Both the position numbers and the translations under genes were made by a program. From positions 248,001-312,000 of the forward strand of contig NZ_JAAAWO010000004.1 in NCBI RefSeq assembly GCF_010500895.1: a stretch of 64,000 bases of DNA, given 5' to 3'. Below are positions 46,471-55,902 of the stretch, piece after piece (the first letter of the stretch is position 1; every line of letters begins with the position of its first letter). The notes beneath the pieces were generated by a model that was not told the DNA's origin, searched no databases, and saw only the letters and a program-made list of their open reading frames with translations. Source of the DNA: Alteromonas genovensis (lineage in GTDB: Bacteria > Pseudomonadota > Gammaproteobacteria > Enterobacterales > Alteromonadaceae).

Positions 46471-46493
46471 ATTTGGTACAATGCACCAAATTT
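46469..46493. promoter_or_regulatory. Perfect inverted repeat between the IscR box and the nfuA start
   Basis: AAATTTGGT-ACAATGC-ACCAAATTT has 9-bp arms and includes the -10-like TACAAT. It could be a second operator or a leader hairpin; it lies about 33 bp before the start codon. Confidence 0.55.
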
Positions 46494-46525
46494 TCAACAC
46501 TTTTTGAATACTATAGGACTTGCCG

Positions 46526-47104
46526 ATGATAACTATATCAGAAGAAGCCCAGTCTCACTTCGCAAAACTGCTGAGTAAACAAGAGTCTGGCACGAATATT
46601 CGTGTATTCGTCGTAAACCCAGGCACCTCGTCGGCTGAATGTGGCGTGTCTTATTGCCCGCCAGATGCCGTAGAGGACACTGACACTAAGCTAGAGTTTA
46701 ACGGTTTTGATGCCGTTGTTGACGAAGAGAGCGCGCCGTATCTCGAAGAAGCTGAAATTGATTATGTAACCGATCAAATGGGCTCGCAGCTTACGTTGAA
46801 AGCACCTAACGCCAAGGCGAGAAAAGTGGCCGATGACGCGCCTCTTGTTGAGCGTATTAATTACATGATTGAGTCAGAAATTAATCCTCAGTTAGCCAAT
46901 CACGGCGGACAGGTTGTACTGACAGAAATTACTGATGATGGCTTCGCTATTCTTCAATTTGGCGGTGGTTGCAACGGTTGCTCAATGGTAGATGTTACCT
47001 TGAAAGACGGCATTGAAAAGCAAATGCTTGAGCAATTCGCTGGTGAATTGAACGGCGTACGGGATGCTACAGAGCACGAAGCTGGCGAGCACTCTTACTA
47101 CTAA
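46526..47104 (+). CDS. nfuA: Fe/S biogenesis protein NfuA
   Basis: This 192-residue scaffold and carrier assembles or delivers [4Fe-4S] clusters. It has an N-terminal A-type domain that lacks most cluster cysteines, and a C-terminal NifU/Nfu domain with [20 protein letters not shown] containing the CxxC ligand pair. The length and ending (HEAGEHSYY) match NfuA. The ATG at 46526 has AGGAC 7 nt upstream; a TTG two codons earlier is less likely. An IscR box lies upstream, consistent with iron-sulfur stress control. Confidence 0.94.
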   Translation: MITISEEAQSHFAKLLSKQESGTNIRVFVVNPGTSSAECGVSYCPPDAVEDTDTKLEFNGFDAVVDEESAPYLEEAEIDYVTDQMGSQLTLKAPNAKARKVADDAPLVERINYMIESEINPQLANHGGQVVLTEITDDGFAILQFGGGCNGCSMVDVTLKDGIEKQMLEQFAGELNGVRDATEHEAGEHSYY

Positions 47105-47124
47105 ATCTGGCACAGGTGTAACAC

Positions 47125-47358
47125 TTGATACCCACACCAGATATTCACACAAGCTGGCAGCGATTTAAAATAGGCCTCACTATTTTCGTTGCTGGCGTTG
47201 TGCTTCTTTTTTCCATCAGTGATATCCATATTGCCTTTCACTATGTTTCTCTAGCGGTATTGCTATGTGGCTTTGCTTATTCTATGTGGGGTTATAAGGG
47301 CATTTTTTTGCAGCGCTTTACTTCTCTAAAGAATGCTAAACGGCCACCTGAGGATTAG
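47125..47358 (+). CDS. Small two-helix membrane protein after nfuA, unknown
   Basis: This 77-residue hydrophobic protein (helices FKIGLTIFVAGVVLLFSI and YVSLAVLLCGFAYSMWGY) ends in a charged tail KNAKRPPED. The start would be TTG at 47125, with AGGTG 7 nt upstream. It follows nfuA by 20 bp and could be translated from the same transcript. I recognise no family. The non-ATG start and short length make it less certain, but hydrophobic segmentation with charged ends is not what a random frame would give. Confidence 0.55.
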   Translation: MIPTPDIHTSWQRFKIGLTIFVAGVVLLFSISDIHIAFHYVSLAVLLCGFAYSMWGYKGIFLQRFTSLKNAKRPPED

Positions 47359-47455
47359 GGCTTTGCAGGCTTAGGCATTTAACTCTCCTTCATCTCTTTC
47401 GTTTCGCTCATTTCCCTCTTCTCTCTTATTTTCCTTATCAAAGGGGCTCGCGCTC

Positions 47456-47490
47456 GCATTCTTGGCACTTGCATTCTTGGCACTTGCATT
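47456..47490. repeat. 15-bp tandem repeat upstream of the racemase gene
   Basis: GCATTCTTGGCACTT occurs twice in tandem, with a third partial copy GCATT, in the spacer before the racemase start. Confidence 0.7.
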
Positions 47491-47549
47491 ACTGCGCAGT
47501 ACGTTGCAATGTACCAAGTCACTACCCGTTCACATTTAAATAGTAAACA

Positions 47550-48245
47550 ATGAAAAAGTTAGGCCTTATTGGCGGCATGAGCTGGGAATCGACAGTGAGC
47601 TATTATCAGATGATAAACCGCGCTGTAAACGAAAAACTAGGCGGCTTTCACAGTGCTAAAATTCTGCTTAGCAGTGTAGACTTTGCTGAGATAGAGCGTT
47701 TGCAACGCGCTCAGGCGTGGCCTGAAATGGCGACATTGCTGCACGCTGAAGCAAAGGCGCTAACTGCTGCCGGCGCAGACGCCATTGTCATTTGTACCAA
47801 TACAATGCACAAAGTCGCTGATGAGGTGGCAAGCAATTTACCAATTCCTCTATTACATATTGCAGACGCAACGGGCGCAGTGCTCGTTAACGATAGCGTG
47901 AAAAAGGTAGGTTTGCTTGGCACAAAATTTACCATGGAACAGACCTTTTATACCGAGCGCTTAATATCGAATTTTGATATTGATGTGGTTATTCCCCCGC
48001 AACATGAGCGGGAAATTATTCACAACGTCATTTATGAACAATTATGCAAGGGCGTGATTTGCGCTGAATCTCGTAAAGCGTATATTGATATTATCGATGG
48101 ACTTGCATCTAAAGGCGCAGAGGGCGTAATTCTTGGTTGCACAGAAATTGCGTTGCTAGTGCAACAAAGTCACACCGCAATTCGCCTTTACGATACAACG
48201 GCAATACACGCTGCCGCAGCCGTCGATTTTGCCGTTGATGTATAG
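47550..48245 (+). CDS. Aspartate/glutamate racemase family protein (YgeA-like)
   Basis: This 231-residue cytoplasmic racemase fold protein has two catalytic cysteines, the first in VICTNTMHKVAD and the second in LGCTEIALLV. It also has the starting strand LGLIGGMSWESTVSYYQ shared by YgeA-type broad-specificity amino-acid racemases. The partner segments GLLGTKFTMEQTFY and VIPPQHEREIIHNVIYEQL fit. The amino acid acted on cannot be told from sequence. It stands in a small rightward group with a VOC protein gene, whose start is 62 bp after this stop. Confidence 0.86.
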   Translation: MKKLGLIGGMSWESTVSYYQMINRAVNEKLGGFHSAKILLSSVDFAEIERLQRAQAWPEMATLLHAEAKALTAAGADAIVICTNTMHKVADEVASNLPIPLLHIADATGAVLVNDSVKKVGLLGTKFTMEQTFYTERLISNFDIDVVIPPQHEREIIHNVIYEQLCKGVICAESRKAYIDIIDGLASKGAEGVILGCTEIALLVQQSHTAIRLYDTTAIHAAAAVDFAVDV

Positions 48246-48306
48246 ACAGCTTTCAGATAGCTTCGCTTCTCATCGCTTAATTTTTGATAATAAAAAAGGA
48301 TACACC

Positions 48307-48690
48307 ATGTTTAGCCATTTAATGATAGGTGCAAACGACCTAGACGCATCTAAAAAGTTTTATGATGCCACGTTAGCCGTTTTTGGTTATGACGCCGGCG
48401 TTTATGATGAGCACGGTCGCTTATTCTATTTCACGCCAAAAGGGATATTAGCACTGACAAAGCCCATTAATGGCGAAGAAGCGACTCATGGCAACGGCTC
48501 TACAATAGGCTTAGCGGCGAGCTCGCCAGAATTGGTTGATGAATGGTTTAAGGTAGGTAGCAAAAACGGTGGCGTAGTGTGTGAAGACCCACCAGGCATT
48601 CGCGGAGACGACGACCGTCAGCTGTACCTTGCTTATTTACGTGACCCAACGGGTAATAAACTTTGCGCCACCCATATCATTAAAAAGTAG
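48307..48690 (+). CDS. VOC (glyoxalase-like) family protein
   Basis: This 127-residue protein has the vicinal oxygen chelate fold: FSHLMIGANDLDASKKFYDA (first beta-alpha-beta), RLFYFTPKGILALTKP, and LAYLRDPTGNKLCATHI at the end. ATG 48307 follows AAAAGGATACACC, a good ribosome site; a longer frame from 48229 overlaps the racemase gene and has no ribosome site. Such proteins may bind metals and small substrates, but no enzyme activity can be assigned. The typical glyoxalase I ligand set is not complete by eye. Confidence 0.85.
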   Translation: MFSHLMIGANDLDASKKFYDATLAVFGYDAGVYDEHGRLFYFTPKGILALTKPINGEEATHGNGSTIGLAASSPELVDEWFKVGSKNGGVVCEDPPGIRGDDDRQLYLAYLRDPTGNKLCATHIIKK

Positions 48691-48722
48691 CGCTGTAATG
48701 ACTTATGCGCAGTGAGCATGCT

Positions 48723-48765
48723 CTTACTGCGCCTGTCCTTACTGCGCTTATCCTTACGGCGCAAA
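48723..48765. repeat. Three-unit 15-bp tandem repeat between VOC and MATE genes
   Basis: CTTACTGCGCCTGTC, CTTACTGCGCTTATC and CTTACGGCGCAAA follow in register (48723-48765), in the spacer between two convergent genes. The first unit also pairs with an upstream GCGCAGT at 48707-48713. Confidence 0.75.
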
Positions 48766-48767
48766 TA

Positions 48768-50117
48768 CTATTCAATGCTACTTTTACACAGTGTGTCGTT
48801 AGCTGCTAATCGATAAAAGCTTGCACCTAACGTTATGCCCCTTGCAAACAGAAAAGCAATAAGTGCGTACCACAAACTTGTATTGCCCGCTTGCTGAGTA
48901 AAAAACCATATTGGAAAATACACGCCAAGTGCACTGATAACCATAGTATTGCGCATGGACGATGCTCTTGTTAGCCCAACAAATACGCCGTCAAATAAAA
49001 AGCACCAGTGCGCCAATATGGGCAGTAGCACCATTAGAGGAAGGTAGGGTAGCGCAGCGTCGACGATGTCGCCATGTTCCGTAAGCAAACGGATAATCCC
49101 GTCGCCGAAAGCATAGAAAACCACGCTATAGGCAATAGCAAACAATGAAGACCAAAATAGCCCTTGATAGGTTCTTCGCTTAATTTCATCGGCGTCTTTC
49201 GCCCCTTTTGCCTCGCCGATAAGTGCTTCAACACCATAGGCGATGCCATCTAGCCCTAACGCAATCAGTACGAAGAACTGCATTAAAATAGCGTTAACGG
49301 CGGCTGATGTTTCGCCGTATCGCGCCCCTTGAATAGTTAAGAATGCTAAACAACCTTGTAATGCCAAATTGCGAATTAACATATCCCCATTGAGCTTCAT
49401 TAACACTCTGCGCGCTGCGCGGTTAAACCAAACTCGCGCGACATGCACGCCCTTCACTTGATTGAGGGCAAGATAAAGTGCCATCGCCGTCATGCTGTAC
49501 TCAGCAATGACACTTGCAAGGGCAACACCGGCCACGGAAAAGCCAAGCCCGTAGACAAAAGCGATATCCAATCCAGCATTAAGCAAATTACCTATTATTT
49601 GAATAATCATTACCTGCTTGGTTTTTTGCTGCCCCACCAGCCAGCCTATTAACACTAAATTAAGCATGGCTGCTGGAGCGCCCCAAACCCGAGTACTAAA
49701 ATACGCATTCAGGTAGCTCGCCACACTGTCATTTGGCTGAGTTAACGCTAGGCCAGCATGCAGTATGGGCTGCTGTAGTAGCAAAATAATAAGACCGAGG
49801 ATGCAAGAAAAGGCAATGGTCTGCCAAAGTACTTTGGCAGACTCCACTTTAGGGGCTTCGCTTCCTTTCGCTTGTGCACTTAAGCCTGTGGAAGACATAC
49901 GTAAAAAGCCACAAACCCAGTAAATTTGAGTAAGAATAAGCGCACCGATAGATGCCCCTGCTAGCATGGCAGGTATCTGCATATGACCGAGTACCGCGGT
50001 ATCGACTAAACCAAGAAGCGGTGTGGTAATATTGGCCAAGATCATGGGCAGCGCAAGCGCAAGCAAACGTGTATGATCAAACCATAACGGCTTTGGCTGT
50101 TTGGTGGCAATTGACAT
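48768..50117 (-). CDS. dinF: MATE family efflux transporter (DinF-like)
   Basis: This 449-residue membrane protein has about twelve hydrophobic helices and the MATE start LLALALPMILANITTPLLGL followed by VDTAVLGHM. Repeated motifs include GFLRMSSTGLSAQAKG and LALGLDGIAYGVEALIGEAKG. The latter and the overall size fit the DinF subgroup. MATE pumps export drugs or cationic compounds using Na+ or H+, but the substrate is unknown here. Start at ATG 50117 (a TTG reading four codons earlier is possible). It is divergent from the polysaccharide deacetylase gene with a 51-bp spacer. Confidence 0.88.
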   Translation of the reverse strand: MSIATKQPKPLWFDHTRLLALALPMILANITTPLLGLVDTAVLGHMQIPAMLAGASIGALILTQIYWVCGFLRMSSTGLSAQAKGSEAPKVESAKVLWQTIAFSCILGLIILLLQQPILHAGLALTQPNDSVASYLNAYFSTRVWGAPAAMLNLVLIGWLVGQQKTKQVMIIQIIGNLLNAGLDIAFVYGLGFSVAGVALASVIAEYSMTAMALYLALNQVKGVHVARVWFNRAARRVLMKLNGDMLIRNLALQGCLAFLTIQGARYGETSAAVNAILMQFFVLIALGLDGIAYGVEALIGEAKGAKDADEIKRRTYQGLFWSSLFAIAYSVVFYAFGDGIIRLLTEHGDIVDAALPYLPLMVLLPILAHWCFLFDGVFVGLTRASSMRNTMVISALGVYFPIWFFTQQAGNTSLWYALIAFLFARGITLGASFYRLAANDTLCKSSIE

Positions 50118-50168
50118 CAAGGCTCTCAAACATAGACTGAAATTAGGTTCAATAAGGAGAAGTGTACC

Positions 50169-51284
50169 ATGCTAATAACGCTGAACAGAGAGCGTAAATC
50201 CTCATTCGCAGCACTCGGTGGCCTGCGTGCCTGCATTGCACTTTTCACGCTGCTGTCATTTCACTGCGTCTTTGCATCTGAGAAAGCACCCTCGCCAACT
50301 CAAATGACCAACGTGGCCATATTGCTTTATCATCACGTTTCCACGCAAACGCCGTCGAGTACCAGTGTGACACCGGATACCTTCACGTCGCACATGGAGT
50401 ATATAGCCAACAATCACACGGTGTTACCCCTTACCGACATTGTTAATGCCATTGTAGAAGGTGAGCCTCTGCCAAAAGATGCTGTGGCTATTACCTTTGA
50501 TGACGGTTATGCCAATATTTTAGAAAACGCTCACCCTATTCTGAAGAAATTGGACTTCTCATATACGGTATTTATTAATCCAGATGAAATTGGCGTAGCA
50601 CCGCAACAGCTTACTTGGGAAGAGGTGAAGAGGATGCAGAGTGAAGGCGTTATTTTTGCAAATCACACCCTAGATCACCTGCACATGCTTAATGATGAAT
50701 TTACCGATGAGAACTGGCTTGAGCGCGTGTTCGAGAATGTTGAAGCTGCAGAGAAGAAAATAGACAGTGAGCTGGGTGTCAGTCTTAAATACCTTGCCTA
50801 TCCATTTGGAGAATATAATTTAGCGCTAACGGCAAAGCTTGAAGAAAACGGCTATGTGGGCTTTGGCCAACACTCTGGTGCCGTAGGTGAAACCAGTAAT
50901 CTCCTTGCATTACCTCGCTTCCCAGCTGCGGGGCCTTACGCAAACCTCAAAACCTTAAAAACCAAGTTAAACAGTCTTGCTATGCCGGTGGTACACACTA
51001 CCCATGCTGAGCCACGAGTGCGCAGTAATACCCTATCTGACACGGTAACACTCACCGTAGATGAAGAAGATGTTAGCCTAAACCAAGTGAACTGCTTCTA
51101 CTCTGGTAACAATATAAAAACTCATGTGGATGGAGAGAAGGTAAGCTTTGCCATAGAAAGTACGCTGCCCGTTGGCCGCTCACGAATAAACTGTACCGCA
51201 CCATCGAAAAGCATGGCAGGTCGCTTCTATTGGTATTCCATGCCATTTTTCTTAGCAAATGACGATGGCCGTTACCCTGATTAA
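50169..51284 (+). CDS. Secreted polysaccharide deacetylase family protein
   Basis: This 371-residue protein has a signal peptide (CIALFTLLSFHCVFAS) and a NodB-type deacetylase domain. The metal-binding motif is AITFDDGYANIL (near residue 107), with the His pair in FANHTLDHLHM and ILLYHHVS near the N-terminus. LAYPFGEYN and PRFPAAGP fit the C-terminal part of the NodB fold. A separate C-terminal region of about 90 residues, with two Cys, looks like a beta-domain. It probably trims N- or O-acetyl groups from an envelope or exogenous polysaccharide. The target is unknown. AAGGAG lies upstream. Confidence 0.87.
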   Translation: MLITLNRERKSSFAALGGLRACIALFTLLSFHCVFASEKAPSPTQMTNVAILLYHHVSTQTPSSTSVTPDTFTSHMEYIANNHTVLPLTDIVNAIVEGEPLPKDAVAITFDDGYANILENAHPILKKLDFSYTVFINPDEIGVAPQQLTWEEVKRMQSEGVIFANHTLDHLHMLNDEFTDENWLERVFENVEAAEKKIDSELGVSLKYLAYPFGEYNLALTAKLEENGYVGFGQHSGAVGETSNLLALPRFPAAGPYANLKTLKTKLNSLAMPVVHTTHAEPRVRSNTLSDTVTLTVDEEDVSLNQVNCFYSGNNIKTHVDGEKVSFAIESTLPVGRSRINCTAPSKSMAGRFYWYSMPFFLANDDGRYPD

Positions 51285-51308
51285 CATCTCACTTAAAAAA
51301 AGCGCGTG

Positions 51309-51896
51309 TTACACGTTTCGATTAAACCGAATGAAGCCTTTATTGATAGTTTCTTCGCTAAAGCCTAATGATTGATAAAACCGGATGGCGGTAGTATTCG
51401 ATACTTCTACATCTAACACAATGTGGCGTTTTTGTAGTTCAGTGGCTTTTGCTTGCATAGCGTTGACTAATGAACGGCCAGTACCTTGGCGTTTGCCACT
51501 TTCTGCCACAGCCAAGTGACCAATCATTAATTCGGTATTGCTAGGAGGGGTTAGATTCACTGCCACTGTTTGATTTCGCATTACTACAGCAATAGCTTCA
51601 TCTAGGGTAAAGTACGACGTTATGCTGTCTAAGGTGGCTCTATCAAATGCAACGCCAAGCTTACTATGCCACGCAGTGACTAAGCCTAAAATTTGATTGT
51701 CTTTTTCTGCCACCCAATGATTCTCAAATCCGTATTGCCCGCCACCGAGTTGCCACGCATGGGTTAAATAGCCCAACGCCGTTTTGTCTTTAGCATGTCC
51801 AAAAATAGCATTTAACAGTGGCTCTGCAGCACTTAAAATTAACGGTGTCGCGAATGGGGCATCAGATGCCACGCCCTGTCTTATATTGATTTCCAT
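51309..51896 (-). CDS. GNAT family N-acetyltransferase
   Basis: This 195-residue cytoplasmic protein has the acetyl-CoA binding motif SGKRQGTGRSLVNAMQAKA, preceded by the beta-4 strand ELMIGHLAVAE and followed by DVEVSNTTAIRFYQSLGF. These are the GNAT hallmarks, and the end RGKGIG-like loop is replaced by RQGTGR. Start at ATG 51896 with AAGTAG upstream. It sits 4 bp after the sco gene on the same strand, so it may ride on the cytochrome oxidase assembly transcript. The substrate is unknown. Confidence 0.85.
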   Translation of the reverse strand: MEINIRQGVASDAPFATPLILSAAEPLLNAIFGHAKDKTALGYLTHAWQLGGGQYGFENHWVAEKDNQILGLVTAWHSKLGVAFDRATLDSITSYFTLDEAIAVVMRNQTVAVNLTPPSNTELMIGHLAVAESGKRQGTGRSLVNAMQAKATELQKRHIVLDVEVSNTTAIRFYQSLGFSEETINKGFIRFNRNV

Positions 51897-51900
51897 AGAA

Positions 51901-52548
51901 CTACTTCGCAATAATTATTGGCATGTCAGCCAGTATTTGCTGAGGATCGCTTATCGATAGTTTGCCCGGCTCTCTAGTGGGTTTAAATCTTCCTACAGCA
52001 CGTCCTTTAGGGTCGATAAGTACAATTGAAGCGCTGTGGTCTACGAGGTAATTCGGGTTATCTGTACTTTCAGAAACGGCGTACATCATGCCAAGGTTTC
52101 TGACTAACGGAAATAACGACTTATGCTCACCTGTCACCGCAATGAACTCTTTATTAAAATAGCCTACATACTCAGAAAGTCTATCTAAAGAGTCTCTTTT
52201 AGGGTCAATTGAGATAAACACGACACGCACAGGATAGGTGCTTTCTATCTGCTGCAGCTGTGGGTAAATTCCGTTTAACTCAGCCATGGTCGTAGGGCAA
52301 ATATCGGGGCAAAAGGTATAGCCCACAAACACTAAGCTCCACTGCTCTTTCAATGATTGCTCGGTGAACGCCTCGCCGGTGTGATGTAAAAGCGTAAAAG
52401 GTGCAACCGCTCGAGGTTGCGGATATGCCTTAAAATAAGACGGTGTTTCACCATTGTCAGTACTAGGCGGTGCTATATAAAGCGCACCAATAACACCACC
52501 TATAAGAGCAACAAATGCAACAACACCAACAATAAACTTTTGATTCAT
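51901..52548 (-). CDS. SCO1/SenC family copper chaperone
   Basis: This 215-residue protein is anchored by one N-terminal helix ([19 protein letters not shown]) and has a thioredoxin fold in the periplasm. The copper ligands are CPDICPT (CxxxC) and a His in [15 protein letters not shown] proteins deliver copper to the CuA centre of cytochrome oxidase subunit II. The start overlaps the cyoE stop (TTATGA), so it is co-translated with the heme O synthase, consistent with the oxidase assembly context. Confidence 0.92.
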   Translation of the reverse strand: MNQKFIVGVVAFVALIGGVIGALYIAPPSTDNGETPSYFKAYPQPRAVAPFTLLHHTGEAFTEQSLKEQWSLVFVGYTFCPDICPTTMAELNGIYPQLQQIESTYPVRVVFISIDPKRDSLDRLSEYVGYFNKEFIAVTGEHKSLFPLVRNLGMMYAVSESTDNPNYLVDHSASIVLIDPKGRAVGRFKPTREPGKLSISDPQQILADMPIIIAK

Positions 52549-53462
52549 AAACTCACTGGTATGTAATGGTCAAGTAGCAATACCACAAACAATACCATGA
52601 GATGAATGATTGAGAACCTAAAAGTTTTCATCGCTGTTTGATCATCAGCGGCAAACTTTAACTTAATAGCGTAAAGCAAAAAGCCTAGATTTAATGCACT
52701 AGAACCAACAAGATAAATCATGTCGCTCATGCCGGTTAAGTAGGGCAGTAGGCACACCAATCCTAGTAAAACGGTATACAGCAACACTGACGTTTTAGTG
52801 AAATCTATGCCGTGGGTTACGGGTAGCATAGGCACTTTTGCTTTGGCATAGTCCTTTTCTCGATGAATAGCCAGCGCCCAAAAATGCGGCGGTGTCCAGG
52901 TGAATATAATAAGCACTAAGAGCAGTGCGTGTGCATGAATTTCGCCCGTTACTGCGGTCCAGCCAAGAAGTGGAGGTGCAGCCCCTGCCAGACCACCAAT
53001 AACAATATTTTGTGGTGTTGCCCGCTTTAAGTACATGGTATACACGAAGGCATAACCCACTAAACTGGCGAGGGTTAGCCACGCCGTCAGCATATTGACA
53101 AACACCGCCAATACCACAAAGCCTACCGCGCCTAATATACCGGCAAACCACAGGGCATTGTTGATACTTACCTTTCCTTTTGCCACCGGCCGATTAAAGG
53201 TACGCGCCATTACGCTATCTATTTTATGATCGACTACATGGTTTATTACCGCTGCCGAAGCAGACAACATTCCAATGCCGGCTAAACCAGTGACTAGGGT
53301 AAGCGCATCTACCCACGTAGGCGTTGCTAAACACATTCCCACTAGCGCAGTAAGTAGCAGTAACATCACCACATTCGGTTTTGTCATTTCATAATAATCT
53401 TTCCACGATACAGCATTGTGTGAACGGGTGACTCGAGATTGAAGAGAGGCTGATTTAGCCAT
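52545..53462 (-). CDS. cyoE: Protoheme IX farnesyltransferase (heme O synthase)
   Basis: This 305-residue membrane prenyltransferase adds farnesyl to heme B, making heme O. Motifs are the first Asp-rich region [20 protein letters not shown] and the second in [16 protein letters not shown], with about nine hydrophobic segments. The ATG at 53462 is preferred because AGGAGG lies 6-7 nt upstream; a longer frame to 53549 has none. The first 8 bp overlap the end of ctaA, linking heme O and heme A synthesis in one transcript. The product feeds ctaA and then subunit I. Confidence 0.93.
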   Translation of the reverse strand: MAKSASLQSRVTRSHNAVSWKDYYEMTKPNVVMLLLLTALVGMCLATPTWVDALTLVTGLAGIGMLSASAAVINHVVDHKIDSVMARTFNRPVAKGKVSINNALWFAGILGAVGFVVLAVFVNMLTAWLTLASLVGYAFVYTMYLKRATPQNIVIGGLAGAAPPLLGWTAVTGEIHAHALLLVLIIFTWTPPHFWALAIHREKDYAKAKVPMLPVTHGIDFTKTSVLLYTVLLGLVCLLPYLTGMSDMIYLVGSSALNLGFLLYAIKLKFAADDQTAMKTFRFSIIHLMVLFVVLLLDHYIPVSL

Positions 53463-54615
53463 GAAGACCTCCTGTGGCCTTAGATAGGGCTTGTGGTAAA
53501 GCGTGAGACGATAAGGTTGTATGACGTGCCGCATGCACTGACGAATCATAAGTAGGTGCAGCTGACGTGTGTTTAAGCAGTGAAAAAACTATCCACAGTA
53601 AGGATAAAAGCAATATAGCGGCAAACGCGTTGTGTAATACCGCCACGGCTAATGGCAAAGCGAACACCACATTGCTAACCCCTAAAGCAACTTGCGCAAA
53701 CAGGCAGCCAATCATTATCGCGCTAACGCGCTTTAGCTGCAGAGAAGCACCGTGTTTGAAAAAGAGTGTGAGCCCTAAGGCCAGTAGATATGAAAAGGTA
53801 ACGAGTGCTCCGGCTCGATGAACTATGTGCATTGTTGCTCGCTCACCGTAATCATGTGCGCCAAACTCATAGTTCTCTGCTTCTGGAACACTGAATGCGC
53901 CAGCAAAATCAAGTCGACTTTGCCATCCCTCTTCACAAATAGGCATATCAGTGCACGCCAACGCGGCGTAGTTCGCTGATGTCCACCCTCCAAGTGCAAT
54001 TTGAATCACAAGCACACCCACACCAAACAATGCGAAGGTTTTCATCCGTGAAAGGCCGGCCACTGAAGGCGATGTGACTTGCTCAGCTGAGTCCATTGAA
54101 ACTGTGCTTTTTGAAACTGTGCTTTGTGAAACTGAGCTGGCGCTAGTGTCGGCTTCTCGCAGTCGTAAATACAAAAGAAACAAACAGGAAAGAACGCTGA
54201 AACCGCCTAATAAGTGGCCCATAACAACCACTGGCAACAAATTAAGAGTGACTGTCCACATACCAAGTGCAGCTTGAAAGGTAACAAGCCCCAGCAGCAG
54301 TAAAGGCAGTTTAAAAGGGGTGCCTTGCTTGCGCTGCCTAAAAGCGATAAACGCAATAGCTGCAATGCACAAACCTAAGGTGCCGGCAAAATAACGATGT
54401 ATCATTTCGTTCCATGCCTTGAAGGCCTCTACCGGCCTTTCTGGGTAAGCGGCATTTGCCGCATTCACCTTTTCATCACTGAGGGGCACCGTCAAATTGC
54501 CGTAGCAGCCGGGCCAATCTGGACAGCCCAAGCCCGCGTCGGTAAGGCGAGTATATGCCCCAAGAATAATGACGACTGCGGCTAAAAAGAGACTGAATAA
54601 CGTGAGCTTTTTCAT
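53455..54615 (-). CDS. ctaA: Heme A synthase (COX15/CtaA)
   Basis: This protein of about 386 residues converts heme O to heme A for the aa3 oxidase. It has eight predicted helices in two halves, with conserved His in [10 protein letters not shown] and [14 protein letters not shown], and Cys in [11 protein letters not shown] and [14 protein letters not shown]. Start ATG 54615 with AGGGTGA upstream. It overlaps cyoE by 8 bp. A Ser-rich hydrophilic loop near the middle ([18 protein letters not shown]) contains a near-tandem repeat and is longer than usual. Confidence 0.93.
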   Translation of the reverse strand: MKKLTLFSLFLAAVVIILGAYTRLTDAGLGCPDWPGCYGNLTVPLSDEKVNAANAAYPERPVEAFKAWNEMIHRYFAGTLGLCIAAIAFIAFRQRKQGTPFKLPLLLLGLVTFQAALGMWTVTLNLLPVVVMGHLLGGFSVLSCLFLLYLRLREADTSASSVSQSTVSKSTVSMDSAEQVTSPSVAGLSRMKTFALFGVGVLVIQIALGGWTSANYAALACTDMPICEEGWQSRLDFAGAFSVPEAENYEFGAHDYGERATMHIVHRAGALVTFSYLLALGLTLFFKHGASLQLKRVSAIMIGCLFAQVALGVSNVVFALPLAVAVLHNAFAAILLLSLLWIVFSLLKHTSAAPTYDSSVHAARHTTLSSHALPQALSKATGGLHG

Positions 54616-54620
54616 AACTA

Positions 54621-55160
54621 TCACCCTATGCGAGACAATTTAAGCAGTTTTTTGATATCGGCTAACATATTGCGACTTTCCATCACCGCTTCTTCTTTAT
54701 CGTCGCTGATTTGATAAAAAAGCATGGCGTTATTAAGCGTATCTACCACGTACACACTTTGAGACGCGAGTGGCGCAGTATCATCTACCGGCAGCGTGGC
54801 AACGTTTGGATAATCCACAAGAGAAGCCAGTGCGTTAGCGTCACTCGTTGGTGTAGCCAACACTAATGCTTGGGCGCGGTCAGACTCTTTGCCGAGCGCT
54901 AACCACACTTGATTAATACTGAAAAGTGCATTTTCACAGCGCGAATCGCACTGTGCGGGCATGACGTACAAAAGGCGCCACGTGGGTGAACTGCCTTCTA
55001 GCAAGGTCGTTAAATTGATAGTGGGTTCAAGCAGTGCGCCCTTATTCGTTGAGGCTTTGTTAAACCAATCGTTTTCTAGGGCGAGCTTTGCTAACACCAC
55101 GGGGAGCACAAATACGGCGACCATAATTATTAGTGTTTTTTTGGATGTAGTATTACTCAT
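54621..55160 (-). CDS. Membrane-anchored protein of the cytochrome oxidase cluster, thioredoxin-like, unknown
   Basis: This 179-residue protein has one N-terminal helix (IIMVAVFVLPVVLAKLAL) and a periplasmic domain with YVMPAQCDSRCENALFSINQ, i.e. a CxxxC pair in a position like that of thioredoxin-fold SCO proteins. I do not recall a named family. Such genes are common between SURF1 and ctaA in marine gammaproteobacteria, and a role in copper handling or disulfide reduction of CuA is a reasonable guess. ATG 55160 (AAGGACG 7 nt upstream) lies inside the end of the SURF1 gene (8 bp overlap). Confidence 0.8.
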   Translation of the reverse strand: MSNTTSKKTLIIMVAVFVLPVVLAKLALENDWFNKASTNKGALLEPTINLTTLLEGSSPTWRLLYVMPAQCDSRCENALFSINQVWLALGKESDRAQALVLATPTSDANALASLVDYPNVATLPVDDTAPLASQSVYVVDTLNNAMLFYQISDDKEEAVMESRNMLADIKKLLKLSRIG

Positions 55161-55857
55161 GAATACGTCCTTTTTTACTGATTGCAAACCCACCTATTGC
55201 AGCTGCTGCAATGGCTAAACCGAACCATTGCACCGCATACCCTAAGTGTTTTTCTGGAGGCATAACTACCGGCTTATAATCGCGAACAAAAGCCGAGTCT
55301 GGTGAAGTAAGCTCTACAACGTAAGGAAGAAGTTTGATGTTTAAACTCTGATTTAACGACGCAAAGGCTACCTGTTGAATAAGTGCGGGAAACTGAGAAA
55401 AATTAACATTCGTTTCTGTGATAAGGGGGTTACTGCCAGGTACAGTGATAACTCCCTCAAATTCTTTGTTGCCGTTAGGCAGGTTTACTTCAGGAATAGT
55501 GCGCTGAAGGTCAGGGGCAGCTATCCAACCATAATTCACCAAAATCCAACCCGCATTCGTTGACACAGGGGCGAATACATCAAAGCCAACCTGCTGTTCG
55601 TGAATTTGATTATCAAGCAATAGGGGGCGAGTACTGTCTGGCGTTCCCACAAAGTTAATGGAGATATCTCTAGGGTCTTTTTGTGACAGGGCATCAATTA
55701 ACGAGAGGCTTTCATTGCTTTGCTTTTGCGCTATGCTAGCTAAACGTTGCTGTTTTTCTACCATGCGTTCCAGTTGCCAAAACCCAAGGCCGCACATCGC
55801 CGCAACACTAAGCGCGGTGAGTAACCAGGGAATTAAAAACTGTGAACGTTGTGGCAT
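55153..55857 (-). CDS. SURF1 family cytochrome oxidase assembly protein
   Basis: This 234-residue protein has two membrane helices at the ends (LIPWLLTALSVAAMCGLGFWQLER and VQWFGLAIAAAAIGGFAI) flanking a periplasmic domain. Signature residues GFWQLERM, LLDNQIHEQQVGFDVFAPV, ILVNYGWIAAP and the end HLGYAVQWFGLA match SURF1. It helps insert heme A into subunit I. ATG 55857 has GGAG 9 nt upstream; the longer ORF to 55881 has no ribosome site. It is divergent from the DUF2909 gene across about 45 bp. Confidence 0.91.
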   Translation of the reverse strand: MPQRSQFLIPWLLTALSVAAMCGLGFWQLERMVEKQQRLASIAQKQSNESLSLIDALSQKDPRDISINFVGTPDSTRPLLLDNQIHEQQVGFDVFAPVSTNAGWILVNYGWIAAPDLQRTIPEVNLPNGNKEFEGVITVPGSNPLITETNVNFSQFPALIQQVAFASLNQSLNIKLLPYVVELTSPDSAFVRDYKPVVMPPEKHLGYAVQWFGLAIAAAAIGGFAISKKGRIHE

Positions 55858-55902
55858 GTTTAACAGCTCCAACCAAAACAAATAATAAAAGAAGAGATGG
55901 TT

